Source: Legionella_C sp048541585 (GTDB taxonomy: Bacteria; Pseudomonadota; Gammaproteobacteria; Legionellales; Legionellaceae). From it: a DNA stretch of 64,000 nt. The notes beneath the pieces are model-generated. The model did no database searches, was not told where the DNA came from, and saw only the letters and a list, made by a program, of their open reading frames with translations. A program made the translations under genes and the position numbers. How positions within the stretch are numbered: the stretch's first letter is position 1; every line of letters starts with the position of its first letter. Of the stretch, positions 26,648-36,426 are shown one piece after another. Location: positions 1,736,001 to 1,800,000 of the forward strand of contig NZ_CP183303.1 in the NCBI RefSeq assembly GCF_048541585.1. Direction: 5' to 3'.

Positions 26648-27445
26648 AAAAGACATACCAGCCTCAAAATAATGGTTAAAACCACCTAAAAACCCGCTAA
26701 GTCGCTGGCCTGCACTTAAATCAACTACCATATTAGGCCGTATTAGGTACAATAACCCCGCATCGGCATTAAAGCCGCTACCTGTCGTGGCACTGGTTTT
26801 AGTTTGCCCATAAACTTCAGCATAAAATGATAACGTATCTGTAAAGGAATAAGCTAACAGTCCATCGGGATTAAAACTATTATAACGGCGTCCACCCGCA
26901 TTAATTGAATCAGACTCCGTACTAACACCAATTACGAATGTCAAGCTTAAAGTGTTACTAAGTGTACAACTTATAATCCCGTTAACAATTCCACCTAAGG
27001 CTTTAGTGCCAAAATTTTTACTCCCACCAGGCAGCTCCAGCTCTCCTTCTAGAGCCCAGACCCATTTGTCAGTATAACCTAGCTGATGTTTAAGGCCGAG
27101 CGAGGCATTAGTAAAGCCTGAAAGAACAGGGAGGCGCTGATAATAATAATTAGGCAAGAAGAAAAAGAGTTCACTTTGATGCAAAAGGCCAATCCGTACT
27201 TCAGGTTGGGGAAAATTATACCCTTCACCCATACCTTGGGCTAATTTTTGATAAGCAGCACCTAATTCTAGGTCAAAGTGCTTATAGGGAATAACACAGG
27301 GACTATCACTATTACTAGGTCTATTAACTATATTAATAAACGCATTTTTACCACTACAAAAACTTGACTCAGCAGAAGTAATAGTCGCTCCATTTAAAAG
27401 AACCAACAAGCCAATTGCAAGCCTATTTATTAGTAAATTTCTCAT
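26639..27445 (-). CDS. Outer-membrane beta-barrel protein
   Basis: 268 residues. A signal peptide (MRNLLINRLAIGLLVLLNGA, ending TSA) precedes alternating amphipathic strands with aromatic ends (ELFFFLPNYYYQRLP; SFYAEVYGQTK) and a final strand ending in YFEAGMSFLI. The pattern fits the transporter-type outer-membrane proteins related to MetA-pathway/phenol-degradation porins. Two Cys in the mature N-terminus (CSGK and PCVIP) may form a disulfide. Ligand unknown. Confidence 0.7.
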   Translation of the reverse strand: MRNLLINRLAIGLLVLLNGATITSAESSFCSGKNAFINIVNRPSNSDSPCVIPYKHFDLELGAAYQKLAQGMGEGYNFPQPEVRIGLLHQSELFFFLPNYYYQRLPVLSGFTNASLGLKHQLGYTDKWVWALEGELELPGGSKNFGTKALGGIVNGIISCTLSNTLSLTFVIGVSTESDSINAGGRRYNSFNPDGLLAYSFTDTLSFYAEVYGQTKTSATTGSGFNADAGLLYLIRPNMVVDLSAGQRLSGFLGGFNHYFEAGMSFLI

Positions 27446-27645
27446 TTAAAAAATCAATCCCTTGCGCAAGATTAACTATAAAAAAATCATTTTTTATTAC
27501 CGGTAGCGCTATCATTATTAGCACGCTACTACACTTTATAATAAGATAAAAAGTTCTTTATAAAGAAATTTTTACTTTCTTAGTCTTTCTTTATTTTTTA
27601 CTATACTTGTTACTTAGTTAACTTATAAAATAATCAAGGGACGCT

Positions 27646-28200
27646 ATGAAATCATTTGAAACACCATCTACACCTTATAATCTTGACGAGATTAGAAAAG
27701 AAGCAGAGAAATCCATTACCGATGGCGCGATAACAACCGATTACCCGCTAGATATTGCTCAAGCTTGTAAGCTTTTAAATGATGCATTAGCAACAGAAAT
27801 CATGTGTGTATTGCGCTACAGGCATCATCAGATTATTGCTAAGGGTATCGATTATATTCAAATTGCTGCCGAATTTGAAGAGCATGCCATAGAAGAAGAA
27901 AAGCATATGCTAATGCTTGCTGAGCGGATAGATCAATTAGGCGGTAACCCAGATTTTAATCCCTCTACTATTATGCAACGAACTGCCACTGAATTCGGCC
28001 AAGGCCAAGATCTGGAAACTTTAATCAAAGAAGATCTCATTGCCGAGCGAATTGCTATTATGGTTTATAGAAAATTAATTGATTGGTTTGGCGATAAAGA
28101 TCCCACTACGCGCAGAATACTTGAAGTTATCCTTGAAGAGGAAGAAGAACACGCTAATGACTTAGCTGATTTACTTCCATTAAGGAACTATAGCGCTTAA
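27646..28200 (+). CDS. Ferritin-like / bacterioferritin-family protein
   Basis: 184 residues folding as a four-helix bundle. Diiron ligands appear in LATEIMCVLRYRHH (helix A), EFEEHAIEEEKHMLML (helix B, ExxH), EDLIAERIAIMVYR (helix C) and EVILEEEEEHANDLADLL (helix D, ExxH). It most resembles bacterioferritin/Dps-like ferritins that oxidise and store iron or protect against peroxide. There is no obvious haem-ligating Met, so the haem-binding state is uncertain. ATG start with AAGGGA upstream. Confidence 0.82.
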   Translation: MKSFETPSTPYNLDEIRKEAEKSITDGAITTDYPLDIAQACKLLNDALATEIMCVLRYRHHQIIAKGIDYIQIAAEFEEHAIEEEKHMLMLAERIDQLGGNPDFNPSTIMQRTATEFGQGQDLETLIKEDLIAERIAIMVYRKLIDWFGDKDPTTRRILEVILEEEEEHANDLADLLPLRNYSA

Positions 28201-28303
28201 TCGTTGTTTAAAGTCGCTTAAAACCGCTGGGTTTATACACTTTCTTCTTTGCTTTAAGGAAGAGATAAGCTATAGTTTTTAACTTTTAAATTAAGATTAA
28301 ACT

Positions 28304-29083
28304 ATGGCTATTTCTCTTGAAAAGAAGATTATTTTAATTACTGGTGCCTCAAGCGGTATTGGAGCCGCTTGTGCTAAGCTATTGGCTAGTCAGGGGGCTA
28401 AGTTAATTTTAACGGCAAGACGCTTTGACCGCTTAAAAGCCTTAGCATCCTCGTTAGAACAAGATTATCAAGTAGAGGTTTTACCAGTTGAATTAGATAT
28501 TTGTGACAAAGAGAAAATTAGCCAATTTTACTCTTCCTTACCTACTGCCTGGCAGACTATCGATATTCTTATTAACAATGCTGGCTTAGCACTATCAACC
28601 GATCCTATCCATAAAGCAAACTTAGAAAATTGGGACACGATGATTGATACCAATCTTAAGGGCTTGCTTTACATGAGTCGTGCTATTTTACCGACTATGG
28701 TTGAGCGTAACCAAGGCCATGTTGTAAACATTGGTTCTATTGCTGGGCAGGATTGTTATGTTAATGGTAATGTTTATAGTGCTACCAAGCATGCGGTCCG
28801 CGCAATTACTAAATCCATGCGCCTTGATTTAGCTGGAACAAAAATTCGCGTGACAGAAATCGCACCTGGTGCTGTAGAAACTGAATTTAGTATCGTGCGC
28901 TGGAATGATTCACAACGGGCTAAAGAATTTTATCAAGATTTTAACCCCCTAGTTGCTGAAGACATTGCCGATGCCATTTTATATGTACTGACGCGTCCAC
29001 TACATGTTGATGTCACTGAAATGACTATTTTACCTACTGACCAAGCTGCTTGCAGCATGATTAGTAGAACAGGAAGAGATTAA
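28304..29083 (+). CDS. Short-chain dehydrogenase, YdfG type
   Basis: 259 residues. Cofactor loop ITGASSGIGAACAKLLASQG, NNAG, and catalytic YSATKHAVRAITKSMR with Ser in NIGSIAGQ. The C-terminal segments TEIAPGAVETEFSIVRW, AEDIADAILYVLTRP and MTILPTDQA are those of YdfG, which reduces 3-hydroxy acids, serine and malonic semialdehyde with NADP(H). Arg33-Arg34 (TARR) after beta-2 favours NADP. Monocistronic. Confidence 0.88.
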   Translation: MAISLEKKIILITGASSGIGAACAKLLASQGAKLILTARRFDRLKALASSLEQDYQVEVLPVELDICDKEKISQFYSSLPTAWQTIDILINNAGLALSTDPIHKANLENWDTMIDTNLKGLLYMSRAILPTMVERNQGHVVNIGSIAGQDCYVNGNVYSATKHAVRAITKSMRLDLAGTKIRVTEIAPGAVETEFSIVRWNDSQRAKEFYQDFNPLVAEDIADAILYVLTRPLHVDVTEMTILPTDQAACSMISRTGRD

Positions 29084-29152
29084 ACGTCTCATGATAATGC
29101 TGTTAGATTATACTAGCAGCACATTAGTTGCCTTCCAATTACTCGTTTAAAC

Positions 29153-29296
29153 TTATAACCAAAATAGTCTAACTAGAATGTAGAGCACTGTCATTCCAAA
29201 GATGGGTAAAATAACAAAGCCTAAAAACAAAATGAGCTGAATACGATTTTCTGGAGACTGACGATAAAATTTAATTAATTTTTTAAAAATAGACAT
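29153..29296 (-). CDS. 47-residue single-pass membrane protein
   Basis: ATG at 29296 with AAGG about six bases upstream; stop TAA at 29153. The protein starts MSIFKKLIKFYRQSPENRIQ, then a hydrophobic helix of about 25 residues (LILFLGFVILPIFGMTVLYI) and ends LVRLFWL. Basic cytoplasmic head and membrane helix, as in many small inner-membrane proteins. It fills an otherwise empty 400-base gap. Function unknown. Confidence 0.6.
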   Translation of the reverse strand: MSIFKKLIKFYRQSPENRIQLILFLGFVILPIFGMTVLYILVRLFWL

Positions 29297-29484
29297 TCGT
29301 TGCCTTAACCACGAGTTAATAAAACTAGTTAATAGCTTAATTTACTCTAACCATTCATCCCTTTTGCATCGCAAAGCTATAATTAGCAACCTTAAACTAA
29401 CTAGCCAATTTTCTTTAATATATTTAGAAGCATAACCATAAATAGGTACTCATTTAATGCAAAGTAGAATGATAAAATAATTCT

Positions 29485-30045
29485 TTATTTATTATCGTTA
29501 GGTTTACCAATACGATATTTAATTTGCACAAAACCCCCGCTTAAATTTTTTGTTTCTAGATGATTTAATTTGACATCCTGTGGTAAAGGCCCAAATAAAG
29601 GGCGTCCTGTGCCAATTAACACCGGCGTAAGCGTTAATGTCAGCTCATCAATTAAATTTTCTTTAAGAAAGCGCTGAATAGTGACGCCCCCATCAATATA
29701 AAGATGCTTAAAACCTTCTTGCAATAAGCGCTGAACTAGTTGCGTGGGTGATTCGGTGGAACTACGAACCCATTGTTGTAAGTGCATAGGGATAAGAAGT
29801 GGCTGCCTACTTAAGACAATAACGGGTAATTCACCATAGGGCCATTGGCCAAAAGTTAGCGCTTTAGCGAAAGAGTACCGCCCCATAACTAAGGCATCCA
29901 CGGTCTCAATAAATGCTGGATAACCGCCATCTTCATTAGCAGAGGCTTGATTATTAGCTTGGGTAAGCCAATCAATTTCGCCATCCTCGCGAGCAATAAA
30001 ACCATCAAGCGTCATGGCAATAAAAACCGAACATTTAATTGACAT
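29485..30045 (-). CDS. Dihydrofolate reductase-like (RibD C-terminal domain) protein
   Basis: 186 residues. VFIAMTLDGFIAREDGEIDW, LVMGRYSFAKAL, LPVIVLSRQPL, HLYIDGGVTIQRFL, and ELTLTLTPVLIGTGRPLFG are the hallmarks of the RibD_C / YwjB-YyaP group. These proteins have the DHFR fold and probably bind NADPH, but their substrates are generally unknown; true folate reduction is not implied. It lies 27 bases downstream of the signal peptidase gene on the same strand and may be co-transcribed. Confidence 0.85.
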   Translation of the reverse strand: MSIKCSVFIAMTLDGFIAREDGEIDWLTQANNQASANEDGGYPAFIETVDALVMGRYSFAKALTFGQWPYGELPVIVLSRQPLLIPMHLQQWVRSSTESPTQLVQRLLQEGFKHLYIDGGVTIQRFLKENLIDELTLTLTPVLIGTGRPLFGPLPQDVKLNHLETKNLSGGFVQIKYRIGKPNDNK

Positions 30046-30072
30046 AATCGTTGTACCCTCCCTTTAAAGCGC

Positions 30073-30747
30073 CTAAATCAGTGATTGAAAAAAGCGCTTT
30101 ACCCGTGGCTTATATAAGTTTTCTTTATCCCAAGAAATAATGACTCGTTCTGCGCGGCCAATTATTTGTTGACGTGGAACAAAACCAAAAAAACGTGAAT
30201 CGGCGCTATCATCACGATTATCACCTAACATTAAAAATTGCCCTTCGGGTACCGTTATCGGACCAAATGTGCGTAGCGCAGGTTTGGCTGGTAAAGCCAT
30301 AACGGTGTGTGCTTTTTTAGCTAAATATTCAGTGGCAATCACGGCGCTTGATTGCTCCTCTTTTGGTAAATTATAAGTAAGAGGTTGCTGATTAATTTTA
30401 TAGCTAGTTAATTGACCATTAATCATTAACGTATTATTTTTCATTTGGATAATATCACCCGGCGTTCCAATCACTCGTTTAATTAATCGCTGACCATCGG
30501 TTGGTTTATAAAAAACAACAATATCACCTGGTTTAGGCTCTGCCCATTTAGCAAGATGATAGGTCGTAAAAGGTACCTTAAGATCATAGGCTAATTTATT
30601 TACCAAAATTAAATCACCTACATAAAGTGTTGGCTCCATAGAGCCTGACGGAATACGATTCCAATCAGCAATAGCAGAACGCGCCGCAAAAAGAAAAAAA
30701 GCAAGCATTAAAAAATGAAAAATTTCTTTAATTGAACGAGAAATCAC
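30073..30747 (-). CDS. lepB: Signal peptidase I
   Basis: 224 residues from a GTG at 30747 with AGGG upstream. One N-terminal membrane helix (EIFHFLMLAFFLFAARSAI), catalytic Ser36 in IPSGSMEPTL, general-base Lys90 in LIKRVIGTPGD, and box E GDNRDDSADSRFFGFV. It cleaves signal peptides on the outer face of the inner membrane. This is the short, one-helix form, unlike the 324-residue E. coli enzyme. It is not next to lepA or rnc here, so a second lepB elsewhere in the genome is possible. Confidence 0.92.
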   Translation of the reverse strand: MISRSIKEIFHFLMLAFFLFAARSAIADWNRIPSGSMEPTLYVGDLILVNKLAYDLKVPFTTYHLAKWAEPKPGDIVVFYKPTDGQRLIKRVIGTPGDIIQMKNNTLMINGQLTSYKINQQPLTYNLPKEEQSSAVIATEYLAKKAHTVMALPAKPALRTFGPITVPEGQFLMLGDNRDDSADSRFFGFVPRQQIIGRAERVIISWDKENLYKPRVKRFFQSLI

Positions 30748-31004
30748 AGGCCCTACCTTATTTAAAAATTAATCTCAGAATTTAGAAACTTATCATAGCA
30801 TGCTTTAACTGTTTTAGCATTTGATGCGCTTTTTTATAAGCACCATTGATAAATAATAGGCTTAATGTATGATTTTTTGTCTTTTAACTACCGCTACAAT
30901 CTGGTAGCTTTGGTGAACCTTCTTAATATTGCAAGGCGAACTCTTTGGATTAAAAGTGCTGCTACGAAAGTATAAATTAGTTTAATACGTCAAGTTAATA
31001 TCGC

Positions 31005-31904
31005 CTATCTAATATTACGCTGGTAATTATAGGATAGATTTTCTTCTAATTGTTCTAAATTATTAGCTATAAAACAACTACGCGGAAATAAATCTTCTCG
31101 GTTAGCGGTAGAAATTAAAGAAGTAGAGATAATGGCAAATTCTTTTGCTAGGGGTAGACACGCTAAAATGGTAGGCAGCACCCGAAAGCGGTCATAATCA
31201 CCTACATTAGTAATATTGATAAAAGAAATTTTTACCCCTTTTTCTTCCAACAACTCAGCTAATTTTTTAACAGATTTATAATCTAAAATGTTTAACTTAA
31301 TAGGCAATAAATCTTTTTCTTGCAATGCTTTTTTACACTCATTAAACCGCTCTTCATTAGCTAAAAAATGTTTATCCCCTAAAGCCGTTATTTCCGATGC
31401 TAGAGTATCTTCTTCTGATAGCAATTTAAATGATTTTATCTTTCCACAATAGTGATTTATTTTTGTTATTATTTCAGCGCGCTTTTGCAAAAAATCTTTA
31501 GTTTCTGTGTTTAAAATTAAATCTTTTATAAATAAAATAAAATGATGAACAGCAGGCTCAATATCAGTTAAAATAACATCGTCTACGGCTAAATCCGGCA
31601 ATAAAGACAATATATAACCATTGCCTACTACCAACCCTATAGTTTTATTCGTATTTTTATTAGTAATAGGTTGCGAAAAAAAGCGCTGTTTAGCGAGGGT
31701 ATTAAATTTAGAAAGATAATCATCAAAATAAAGTTTTTGAATATCATTAGCATAGGGATAAAATGAGAAATTTGCCGAAGGCTTTGCTTCAAGATTAGCA
31801 ATACCAAAACTTTGCTCTATTTTTGCTAAATAGTTTTTATATACATACTTTGCTGCATGCTCTTCATTGCTTTGAGCATCATCCTCTACAAATTTTCTCT
31901 TCAA
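31005..31904 (-). CDS. Orphan protein, possibly methyltransferase-like
   Basis: 299 residues. No ATG occurs near the N-terminus; the frame probably starts at a TTG at 31904. Residues about 88-125 (TIGLVVGNGYILSLLPDL, VILTDIEPAV) resemble motif I (GxGxG-like) and the acidic motif II of Rossmann methyltransferases, and FINITNVGDY near 225 could be motif IV. The rest is helical and Lys/Glu-rich. No signal peptide. It sits upstream of a eukaryote-like carrier gene in an accessory stretch, so it is an effector candidate. Enzyme class is tentative. Confidence 0.55.
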   Translation of the reverse strand: MKRKFVEDDAQSNEEHAAKYVYKNYLAKIEQSFGIANLEAKPSANFSFYPYANDIQKLYFDDYLSKFNTLAKQRFFSQPITNKNTNKTIGLVVGNGYILSLLPDLAVDDVILTDIEPAVHHFILFIKDLILNTETKDFLQKRAEIITKINHYCGKIKSFKLLSEEDTLASEITALGDKHFLANEERFNECKKALQEKDLLPIKLNILDYKSVKKLAELLEEKGVKISFINITNVGDYDRFRVLPTILACLPLAKEFAIISTSLISTANREDLFPRSCFIANNLEQLEENLSYNYQRNIR

Positions 31905-32056
31905 TTTTAATCTCTGATTTTTCTAATTGCAGCAATTATATCTAAATTTAACCAATTAGATCAAATTAAAACAATTTATTGCTAGCAAGATAACCTGTTA
32001 TTAAAATCCACCATTGCAGATTACCAATAAAAAAATTTAATAACACGTATTAATCA

Positions 32057-32965
32057 TTATCTAGGTTTGCAAGGCTCTACTTTATGGGTTAATTCATCAA
32101 CCACATATTGGGTGGCCGCAAGCGGCAATGCTTTCCTAGCCACAGATTGAGCCGCTTTAAAAAAAGCGCCTCGGTATAAAACGCTAATGCCTTCATTCCT
32201 TATCGATTCTTTAAAAATAGAAAATGCTGATAGATTACTTTGCACCTGACGCCTTTTTTTAATGACACTCAATGGGTTGGTCACCAACGCATCTGCTACC
32301 GCTCCCATGGTGGAAGAGAGTAAAAGGGTTTGAAAGAAAGTGGCTTTCCCTTCTTTTTGTTCAAGCATAAGTTTGGTAGCAGCAGTAACGCCAAAGAAAG
32401 TGGATAAGCTTAAAATATTTTTAAATCCCGCTAAAGCCCAGCCATTATAGAGCGCCCACCTTTCTTGTTTTATTAATTCTAAAACAGGAATGTTATTGCC
32501 TATTTGCCGTTTTAACTTAATCGTATCTAATGGATGCAGAAAAGGTAATTCTAATACACCGATAGCGGCTCCGGCTGTTGCTTGTAGTAGCGGTTTACGC
32601 TTATCCCCTAACTTTGTTGTTAATTCTTCATTCATTAAACTCTCTAAACATTCAAATACGATAGGTTGCCCACCGTATTTGAATGTTCTTGCTAACAATT
32701 TGTAAAAGCCTGCGCTGTAGAAACTAAGATATAGCGACTTAATTTTTGTCGCCCAAGAAGCATTGTGTTGATGTAAAAAAATAACCTTCGATACATCATT
32801 CCAGGTAGAGATTTTTGTTCTGTCTATTTGGTAGCGATTAAATGCCGTACCAAAAGGATGAGCATAGGCATGGGTTAGAGTAGTCCATGAGATTATCACA
32901 GCTAAATTTAGTGAATTTTTTGAAGGAAAATTTTGATTAGGAATAACTTGCTCAGTATTCGGCAT
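32057..32965 (-). CDS. Mitochondrial carrier family protein (LncP-like)
   Basis: 302 residues in the three-repeat layout of eukaryotic mitochondrial carriers. Repeat 2 has HPLDTIKLKRQ (the Px[DE]xx[KR]x[RK]Q signature, near 143-153). Repeat 3 has NPLSVIKKRRQVQS and its typical tail IRNEGISVLYRGAFFKAAQS. Repeat 1 is degenerate (HPFGTAFNRYQ). Bacteria do not normally have this family. In Legionella the effector LncP of this family is sent through Dot/Icm to host mitochondria and transports nucleotides. Direct orthology with LncP is not shown here; substrate unknown. ATG start. Confidence 0.88.
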   Translation of the reverse strand: MPNTEQVIPNQNFPSKNSLNLAVIISWTTLTHAYAHPFGTAFNRYQIDRTKISTWNDVSKVIFLHQHNASWATKIKSLYLSFYSAGFYKLLARTFKYGGQPIVFECLESLMNEELTTKLGDKRKPLLQATAGAAIGVLELPFLHPLDTIKLKRQIGNNIPVLELIKQERWALYNGWALAGFKNILSLSTFFGVTAATKLMLEQKEGKATFFQTLLLSSTMGAVADALVTNPLSVIKKRRQVQSNLSAFSIFKESIRNEGISVLYRGAFFKAAQSVARKALPLAATQYVVDELTHKVEPCKPR

Positions 32966-33125
32966 AAGGGTAAATCTATGATATTAAAAGAGAAAGGATT
33001 ATAGGGAAGTTTGAAAGAAAAACAATAATCTAAAAGTTAGATAAATACGTTCGGTAATACTTGCTTAAGTTTTAGCGCGTATAATCAATATATAGGCCTA
33101 AATGTTTAAAATCTAGCAAGCTATC

Positions 33126-36100
33126 ATGAAAATTTCTCTTTATATAGAAATTCCTGACAGAAAGGATAAATATGAGTTTCGCTCCTTTGAAGTCGAGGAT
33201 GAATCGTTGATTCAAGAAATCAAACAAAAGATAACAGACTGTGCTGAGCCAGCAGACTCAGAAATTCATGTCATGTGCTCGCATATCATTGTAGGTGATG
33301 AACATTATGAATTTGATATAAATAAGCAAAAAGCTAATAAAGCGTACAAAGACATTAGAGCTAAATTATTGAAAAGTGAAGCTAAAAAGCCTACTCCAGC
33401 AAAAAATTTAAGAGAAGACTACATTTACTCTTATGAGCCTTATGAGGAGAGAGTTGGCGAACCCGAGGTCTTGCTAAGAAAAGAAGAAAATAAACAAGAG
33501 AAAGAAGAAGAAGCACTCTTTGAAGTTAAAGCTACTGAAGAACCCTTAGAATTGCAAATAGAACCTGAAAGCCAACCGTTTATTCAGAGTGTCGCTAGAC
33601 CTGCTACGACTCAGCCTATAATTACCATCTCGTTTGATAAGATAGAAAAACCGAAACAATCGGTTACGGCTGAAGTCGTTATTGCTGAGTTTTTGGATTC
33701 TTTTAATCAAAGCTTAGAACCATTCTATAAATTAGGTAACACTTACTTAAGCCAGGCAGGTAGGAGCATTATAGAACAATTTCCAGATAATTTGGCAAAA
33801 TTTGATATTAATGCGTTTTTGCAAGCTATTGCAAAAATAGATTCTAACCTCAACCTTTCCTTTGCTGATGAATCAGAAGATGAAAAAGAGGAAAAACTTT
33901 TACAAAAGAAGCAAGTGATAGAAAAGCAGTGGCAATACATCGATGCAATACAAAAAATTGTTTCTGCTACTAAAGGAAAACGCTACCTAGTTCAAGAAAG
34001 TAGATTTAAAAAGAATATAGGCCAAACAAAAGAGGATGAATTTCAAACTAATTACCAAGCTATAGATAACGCTTTAACTCAATTTAAAAGTATTCTTGGT
34101 GCACAACTTACCCAAGTTCAAACAGAAATTGAAAAAATTTCAGAAAAGAAATTAGAAAATTCTATTATTATTAGAACCTGGTATGCTTCTGAAAGTGACG
34201 AAGAGGAACATCGTCAATTATTTGGTATTCCTTCAGGTGGCCATACTACAATAGAATTTTATCGCAATAAAAATGACCGCGTTTATTTAGGCTTTTATGT
34301 TTTTCCAAATCAACCTAAATCTACTATAGGTAATTTTTTAAACCGCTGTGGCTTTCCAGCCATTACCGATACGGCTAAAGGTTATTTTGTCGATTTAGAG
34401 CATGATCGCTCCCTAGTAGGTAAAGGCAAAAAATTCGCTCGTTGTGAAGAAACCATAATAAAATGTAATCGTCCAGGTGCTGAGCTTAATTTTGACGCGG
34501 GTTATCAATGGGCAGCCAATACGCTAGGAAAATATCCTCAAGTAGAAGTATCTAGTTCTACCAACAAAAAGACATTTAGAATTATTAATGACTATAAGAT
34601 TGTTACTAATAATTGTGCCACGTATGGCAAAGAGGGATTAAGTAAAGTAGGAGCTGGTGCAATTATTCCGTATTTTGATAAGCAATTAACGATTGCCACA
34701 CCACCCGAAGTACGTAAAAACACACAAGAACTGGAAAAACAACTCGCTATCAAAGCAAAGAAATATATTGAAGACGAAGAAAATAAAGTCATTACTAATA
34801 GTCAAACACCGCAAGCAAAATATAGTTGTTACCTTGGATTTGCCATTGATAGGTTGAAATTAATTTCTACAGACGATTACCAACTGCATCATGTCTTAAA
34901 AAGTTTAGTTGAGCAATTTGAAACAGTAAAAATAAATATTTCTGAGTTACCAGATATTGAGGTTAAGGATTATATTGATACCTTATTTGAAGATCTTCAT
35001 AAGGTGATTAATCAATTTATACAAAAAGGAAAAGACGTTAAAGATTACGCTAAGATGCAAGATTTTGACTTTAAAGGTTCTGAAGAAGCAATCAGAATTA
35101 TCAAGCATTTAGCAAGCTTAATGCCTCCTTCTGCAATAAATTTTATTAAAATAATAAATCTAGGAATAGAACATAACCTTTATCCCTATAGAGCTTTTCT
35201 AGTTGATAATAAGCTAGCGAATTTTAATGATTTATTTTTAAAAATGAATAATAAAATTCAAGCTATTATTACCCTAGATGACAAAAGTTTATTTGATAAA
35301 ACGCTGCAAATTAAAACAGGATTTTTACAATTAAATCATTTATACCAGCAAGCAATTAATGAGCATAAACAGCTGAAAAAACAATTCAAAAAAAATCCTG
35401 AAAAACTTGAGCAAATAAAAATAGATTTTCAGTATTTAACCCGTTATTATTATGCTACACAAGAACAATTACGCACGGCCTTAGAAGAATTGCAAAAAGA
35501 ATTGTATTTTAGGCCAGAATACCTTCTAGGTGAACCTAACTTACAACTGCAAAGGTTACAAAAACTATTTCTACCTACCGACCTTAATATTACCCAATTA
35601 TCAATACAAAATTTGTTGCAAGGTGCAAAAAGTATAAATACTTGGAACTGGGCAGATGCTCATAAACCACTTAATCAACTTAACGACGCTGATAAATCTA
35701 ATATTTTCTTAAAGAGCATAGACTCTACTACTGATGCACCCAAAAAACCTTTTGTGCTCGCATTTTGGAATTGGCCAAAGCGACATCAGCATTTTGAATT
35801 AGAAAATAAAGCAAAACTTTATTTAATTATCAATAATGATCAATTAAGCTGGAAAACTAAACTACAAAAGATTAATAAGTTAGTTGCGGATAACAAACCT
35901 AGCGTTTTAAAATTCTGGCGTAGGGCTGAACGGCAGCGCTATGATAATATGGGCGCGCAAGCTGCTTTAATTTGCTTGGTGCAAGCCTTCTCAGAAGCTA
36001 GATTATCTGAAATACAGTTGGCAAGAGAAATTGAAAAAATTATGCCTGTTATGGAAGGAAAGCAGTGTCATGCCATTTCCCAATTTAAGACAGATTTAGT

Positions 36101-36338
36101 GAAAAAATATCAAGGCGAAATAAGTGTTCATAATCAACCAAACCATGCGCGCATGTTGAGAAAACTATTAAAAGCAACAGCAAATGAGGGGCTCGAGCAT
36201 GGCGATATAATGGATGATTTAGGTATCACTCTCTATGCTATTCATCATTATGGAAGGTTAGACAAAACTAATACGACCATTAAAGATCCCCATGAACAAG
36301 TTGAAATTGAAACTGGATTGTGGAATCGACTAAGTTAA
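33126..36338 (+). CDS. Very large orphan protein with a possible permuted papain-like site
   Basis: 1070 residues, ATG start, no signal peptide or membrane segment. An N-terminal beta-rich domain (1-90) is followed by a disordered Glu/Lys/Pro linker (about 80-180) and a helical region (180-350). At about 373 there is GGHTTIEFYRNKNDRVYLGF and at about 497 NNCATYGKEGLSKVGAG. A His on a strand followed about 120 residues later by Asn-Cys at a helix start is the arrangement of circularly permuted papain-like hydrolases (NlpC/P60-LRAT, DUF4105-like). The remaining 550 residues are helical. Size, eukaryote-like linker and neighbours make it a strong effector candidate; catalysis is inferred. Confidence 0.65.
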   Translation: MKISLYIEIPDRKDKYEFRSFEVEDESLIQEIKQKITDCAEPADSEIHVMCSHIIVGDEHYEFDINKQKANKAYKDIRAKLLKSEAKKPTPAKNLREDYIYSYEPYEERVGEPEVLLRKEENKQEKEEEALFEVKATEEPLELQIEPESQPFIQSVARPATTQPIITISFDKIEKPKQSVTAEVVIAEFLDSFNQSLEPFYKLGNTYLSQAGRSIIEQFPDNLAKFDINAFLQAIAKIDSNLNLSFADESEDEKEEKLLQKKQVIEKQWQYIDAIQKIVSATKGKRYLVQESRFKKNIGQTKEDEFQTNYQAIDNALTQFKSILGAQLTQVQTEIEKISEKKLENSIIIRTWYASESDEEEHRQLFGIPSGGHTTIEFYRNKNDRVYLGFYVFPNQPKSTIGNFLNRCGFPAITDTAKGYFVDLEHDRSLVGKGKKFARCEETIIKCNRPGAELNFDAGYQWAANTLGKYPQVEVSSSTNKKTFRIINDYKIVTNNCATYGKEGLSKVGAGAIIPYFDKQLTIATPPEVRKNTQELEKQLAIKAKKYIEDEENKVITNSQTPQAKYSCYLGFAIDRLKLISTDDYQLHHVLKSLVEQFETVKINISELPDIEVKDYIDTLFEDLHKVINQFIQKGKDVKDYAKMQDFDFKGSEEAIRIIKHLASLMPPSAINFIKIINLGIEHNLYPYRAFLVDNKLANFNDLFLKMNNKIQAIITLDDKSLFDKTLQIKTGFLQLNHLYQQAINEHKQLKKQFKKNPEKLEQIKIDFQYLTRYYYATQEQLRTALEELQKELYFRPEYLLGEPNLQLQRLQKLFLPTDLNITQLSIQNLLQGAKSINTWNWADAHKPLNQLNDADKSNIFLKSIDSTTDAPKKPFVLAFWNWPKRHQHFELENKAKLYLIINNDQLSWKTKLQKINKLVADNKPSVLKFWRRAERQRYDNMGAQAALICLVQAFSEARLSEIQLAREIEKIMPVMEGKQCHAISQFKTDLVKKYQGEISVHNQPNHARMLRKLLKATANEGLEHGDIMDDLGITLYAIHHYGRLDKTNTTIKDPHEQVEIETGLWNRLS

Positions 36339-36426
36339 CCTTAAAAGCTATTAAATAAATTGATTTAAACATGAAGACTTATATACTGCTAACCTAATTA
36401 GCTTTAATAGAAAATTTTTTTAATAA

